Assembly (NCBI RefSeq): GCF_900105925.1
Contig: NZ_LT629791.1
Span: 3,011,278-3,075,277 of the forward strand
Length of the DNA stretch: 64,000 nt
Direction: 5' to 3'
Source of the DNA: Jiangella alkaliphila
GTDB taxonomy: Bacteria > Actinomycetota > Actinomycetes > Jiangellales > Jiangellaceae
The first letter of the stretch is position 1. The number at the start of each line of letters is the position of its first letter. The notes under the pieces were generated by a model. It did not search any database. It saw only the letters and a program-made list of their open reading frames with translations, and was not told where the DNA came from. The position numbers and the translations under genes are program-made. This document shows positions 61,122 through 64,000 of this stretch, piece by piece.

Positions 61122-64000
61122 CCCCTGAAGACATCCTCGCCCTGGTCGTCCCCGCCGAACCGGCGCTGTCGCCGGACGGCTCGCGCGTGGCCTACGTGCT
61201 GAAGGGCAGCGACGCCGAGGCGGACGAGAACGTGTCGTCGCTGTGGCTGGTGGACGCGGGCGGCGGCGAGCCGCGGCGGCTCACGCACGGCCGCGCCGAC
61301 GCTTCACCCGCCTGGTCGCCCGACGGGACGCGGCTGGCGTTCCTGCGCGCGGCGGACGGTCCGCCGCAGCTGTGGCTGCTGCCGCTGGCCGGCGGCGAGC
61401 CGGTCGCGCTGACCGACCTGGCGAGGGGCGCGGGCGCGCCGGTCTGGAGCCCCGACGGCACCCGCATCGCGTTCGCCGCCGCCGTCGACACCACCGGCCA
61501 GAAGGACACCGACCCGATCGTGCTGGACCGGCTCGCCTACAAGGCCGACGGCGCCGGCCTGCTGCGTGGCCTGCGCCAGCACGTGCACGTGGTCGACGTC
61601 GGGACCGGCGCCACGACTCAGGTGACGGACGGCGACTGGAGCGCCGGGGCGCCCGCGTGGTCGCCGGACGGGACGCGGCTGGCGTTCCCGGCCGTGACCG
61701 CCGCCGACGCCGACCTGACCGGCGCGTCGTCCGTCTACGTCGTGCCGGCGACCGAGGGCGCGGTGCGCCTGGGTGCGCCGGTCGGAGAGCTGCGCGCCGC
61801 CGGCCCGGTGACCTGGACCCGGGACGGCGGCGCGCTGATCGTGGTCGGCCAGCGGGAGGTCGCCGTCGCGCACCAGCGGCTGTTCCGCGTCCCGCTGGAC
61901 GGAGGCGAGGCGGTCGACCTGGCCGCCGAGCTGGATCGCAACGTCATGCCCGGCGGACCCGGCTACCCCGGCGGGCTGCCGCAGCTCGCGTCCGGCGGCG
62001 ACACCATCGTCTTCTGCCCTCGCGACCGCGGCTGCACGCACGTGTACGCCGTCGGCGTGGACGGGGGACCGGTGCGGCCGCTGCTCGGCGGCGCCGGCCG
62101 GGTCGTGTCGGGGCTGTCCGTGGCGGGGGAGCGGGCCGCGGTCGTCGTCGGCGGGCCGGGCTCGTACGGCGAGGTCGCACTGGTCGATGTGGCGACCGGG
62201 GCCGAGACGACGCTGACGGCGCACTCGCCGGCCGGCCTGGAGCTGCCGGTCGCGGAGGAACGGGTCTTCACCGTCTCCGACGGCACCGAGGTGCACGGGT
62301 GGCTGCTGCGCCCGGCCGCGGCGACCGGCGCCAGGCCGCTGCTGCTGGACATCCACGGCGGCCCGCACAACGCGTGGAGCCCGGTGCCCGACGGCGGCCA
62401 CTCCTACCAGCAGCAGCTGGTGCGGCAGGGCTGGTCGGTGCTGCTGCTCAACCCGCGGGCCAGCGACGGCTACGGCGAGGCGTTCTTCTCCGCCGCGGCC
62501 GGGCGCTGGGGGCTGGCGGACGAGCGCGACTTCCTGGAGCCGCTGGACCAGCTGGTGGCCGAGGGCGTCGCCGACCCGGACCGGCTGGCCGTCACCGGGT
62601 ACAGCTACGGCGGCTACATGACCTGCTGGCTGACCGGGCGCACCGGCCGGTTCGCCGCCGCGGTGCCCGGCGGCTCGCTGACCGACATCACCAGCTTCGC
62701 CGGCACCTCCGACGCCGGGCACTACCTGGCCGCGTACGAGACCGCCCTCCCGTTCGCCGACCCCGAGAACGCCGCCGCGCAGTCGCCGTACACGAACGTC
62801 GCCGACGTGACGACGCCGACGCTGCTGCTGCACGGCCTGAACGACGACCGGTGCCCGGCGGGGCAGGCCGAGCAGTGGTTCGCCGCGCTGCGCGCCCGCG
62901 GCGTGCCGGCCCGGCTGGTGCTCTACCCGGGCGCGTCGCACCTGTTCATCCTGGCCGGGCGTCCGTCGCACCGGCTCGACTACGCCAGCCGCATCGTCGA
63001 CTGGGTCACGCAGCACACGTCGAAGAAGGAGACCCCGATGACGTCCACCCCCGTAGCGACCCTCGACCGCGACCACTGGCAGCGCCGCCTGGACGAGCTG
63101 GCTGAGAAGTACCGCGTCCCCGGCGCGACCTTGGGCATCGCCCGCGGCGCCGAGACACTGGAGCTGGCGTTCGGCGTCACGAACGTCGACACCGGCGTCG
63201 ACGTCACCACCGACACGCTGTTCCAGATCGGCTCGATCACGAAGGTGTGGACCGCGACCGTCGTCATGGCGCTGGCCGACGCCGGCAAGCTGGACCTCGA
63301 CGAGCCGGTCGTCACGTACCTGCCGGAGCTGAAGCTGGCCGACGAGGAGACCACGGCGCGGGTCACCATGCGGCACCTGCTGACGCACACCAGCGGCATC
63401 GACGGCGACTTCTTCCTCGACACCGGCCGCGGCGACGACTGCCTGGAGAAGTACGTCGCGGCGCTGGCCGGGCTGCCGCTGAACCACCCGCTCGGCGCGA
63501 CGTGGTCGTACTGCAACTCCGGGTTCACCACGGCCGGCCGGGTGATCGAGAAGCTCACCGGCCAGACCTGGGACGTCGCGATGCGCGAGCTGCTCTACGG
63601 GCCGCTCGGGCTGACCCACACGGTGACGCTGCCCGACGACGCGCTGCTGTACCGGACCGCCGTCGGGCACGTGCACGAGGAGGACGAGCCGTACCGCCGC
63701 GCGCCGATCTGGGTTCTGCCGCGCTCCGCCGGCCCGGCCGGGCTGATCACCGCGACCGTCGCCGACGTGCTCGCGTTCGCCCGCATGCACCTGGCCGGCG
63801 GGGTGGCCGCCGACGGCACCCGCGTGCTGGCCGAGGGCACCGCCGCGGCCATGCGCGAGGACCAGGTCCGGCTGCCCGACCCGTACACGCTGGCCGACTC
63901 ATGGGGCCTGGGCTGGTTCCGGATGGACTGGAACGGCACCCGGCTGATCGGCCACGACGGCAACACCATCGGGCAGTCCGCGTTCCTGCGCGTGTTGCCG
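61118..64000 (+). CDS. S9 (prolyl-oligopeptidase-like) peptidase in frame with a serine beta-lactamase-like domain (partial)
   Basis: The frame is open from ATG 61118 to the window end (961 codons, no stop). Residues 1-about 380 are WD/PD40-type beta-propeller repeats (WSPDGTRLAF occurs repeatedly). About 400-640 is an S9 alpha/beta hydrolase with nucleophile Ser496 in GYSYGGYM, Asp in HGLNDDR and His in GASHLF. From residue 641 a class C-like beta-lactamase/D-aminopeptidase domain begins: SxxK at Ser706-Lys709 (SITK), YxN at Tyr798 (YCNSG) and HxG at His946. Its first Met (63038) has its own AAGGAG site 7 bp upstream, so this may be two ancestral genes joined by loss of a stop, with translation from both starts. 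ATGA overlap with the transporter ATPase ties it to peptide uptake. Confidence 0.85.
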   Translation, partial: MTPEDILALVVPAEPALSPDGSRVAYVLKGSDAEADENVSSLWLVDAGGGEPRRLTHGRADASPAWSPDGTRLAFLRAADGPPQLWLLPLAGGEPVALTDLARGAGAPVWSPDGTRIAFAAAVDTTGQKDTDPIVLDRLAYKADGAGLLRGLRQHVHVVDVGTGATTQVTDGDWSAGAPAWSPDGTRLAFPAVTAADADLTGASSVYVVPATEGAVRLGAPVGELRAAGPVTWTRDGGALIVVGQREVAVAHQRLFRVPLDGGEAVDLAAELDRNVMPGGPGYPGGLPQLASGGDTIVFCPRDRGCTHVYAVGVDGGPVRPLLGGAGRVVSGLSVAGERAAVVVGGPGSYGEVALVDVATGAETTLTAHSPAGLELPVAEERVFTVSDGTEVHGWLLRPAAATGARPLLLDIHGGPHNAWSPVPDGGHSYQQQLVRQGWSVLLLNPRASDGYGEAFFSAAAGRWGLADERDFLEPLDQLVAEGVADPDRLAVTGYSYGGYMTCWLTGRTGRFAAAVPGGSLTDITSFAGTSDAGHYLAAYETALPFADPENAAAQSPYTNVADVTTPTLLLHGLNDDRCPAGQAEQWFAALRARGVPARLVLYPGASHLFILAGRPSHRLDYASRIVDWVTQHTSKKETPMTSTPVATLDRDHWQRRLDELAEKYRVPGATLGIARGAETLELAFGVTNVDTGVDVTTDTLFQIGSITKVWTATVVMALADAGKLDLDEPVVTYLPELKLADEETTARVTMRHLLTHTSGIDGDFFLDTGRGDDCLEKYVAALAGLPLNHPLGATWSYCNSGFTTAGRVIEKLTGQTWDVAMRELLYGPLGLTHTVTLPDDALLYRTAVGHVHEEDEPYRRAPIWVLPRSAGPAGLITATVADVLAFARMHLAGGVAADGTRVLAEGTAAAMREDQVRLPDPYTLADSWGLGWFRMDWNGTRLIGHDGNTIGQSAFLRVLP

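Noticed and set aside
61304-63790. An 828-codon minus-strand frame covering the S9/beta-lactamase gene.
   Set aside because: Low-complexity Arg/Gly/Val/Gln-rich translation with no motif; it is the shadow of the true plus-strand gene, which has three WSPDG repeats and complete active sites.

Overview
The window is chromosomal DNA from a high-GC actinomycete. The evidence is pervasive G/C third codon positions, many GTG starts, TGATG/ATGA/GTGA gene overlaps, a tig-clpP1-clpP2-clpX core region next to tRNA-Pro, a Rv2466c-type thiol reductase (a family tied to mycothiol), an Mtb-type ribose-5-phosphate isomerase B and many Tat-exported enzymes. A soil or plant-associated genus such as Jiangella or a relative would fit, but the sequence alone does not settle the genus. 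There is no rRNA, CRISPR array, transposase or integrase.

Layout. 1-3951: end of a pectin/oligosaccharide operon (sugar-binding protein, GH88/105 hydrolase, enolase-superfamily enzyme, SGNH esterase). 3952-4572: a gene-free composite palindromic repeat. 4573-8296: a soluble VirD4/TraG-like ATPase with an M48 protease, divergent from a PGRP-type amidase. 8361-10636: amidase and LLM flavin enzyme. 10617-17626: a second glycan locus (DUF2264 protein, 1340-residue Tat-exported multidomain protein, IclR regulator with a palindromic operator). 17695-23645: housekeeping and stress genes (pepN, thiol reductase, rpiB, nei, SpoIIE-type phosphatase). 23642-25925: exported amine/amino-acid oxidase paired with an exported RidA. 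26273-29123: TetR/cupin pair with twin operators, then a DGPF (YCII) protein with an ECF42-type sigma factor. 29284-31414: another ECF sigma/putative anti-sigma/secreted protein operon. 31461-34679: purC, a frameshifted toroid-fold gene, an AlkD-like gene and a HigBA-type toxin-antitoxin module.

34690-46235 is one catabolic locus. A five-gene minus-strand operon (FGGY kinase, histidine phosphatase, DeoR regulator, FGGY kinase, 2-hydroxyacid dehydrogenase) diverges from a second, paralogous DeoR regulator. Next comes a plus-strand operon of ABC permeases, binding lipoprotein, glycerophosphodiester phosphodiesterase and a Tat-exported TagC/P68-type beta-propeller. A conserved 25-26 bp site occurs in both promoter regions. 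I read the locus as uptake and breakdown of teichoic-acid-like polyol-phosphate material (inference).

46345-49402 holds small accessory genes (RidA-like, YnfA, GNAT, an ArsR-SRPBCC fusion with tandem operators, a zinc-ribbon protein) and two tRNAs. 49479-53890 is tig-clpP1-clpP2-clpX. 53963-64000 is a peptide-scavenging operon: D-aminoacylase, a four-gene Opp/Dpp transporter with a fused permease-ATPase, and an S9 peptidase that reads in frame, with no stop codon, into a serine beta-lactamase-like domain and off the window end.
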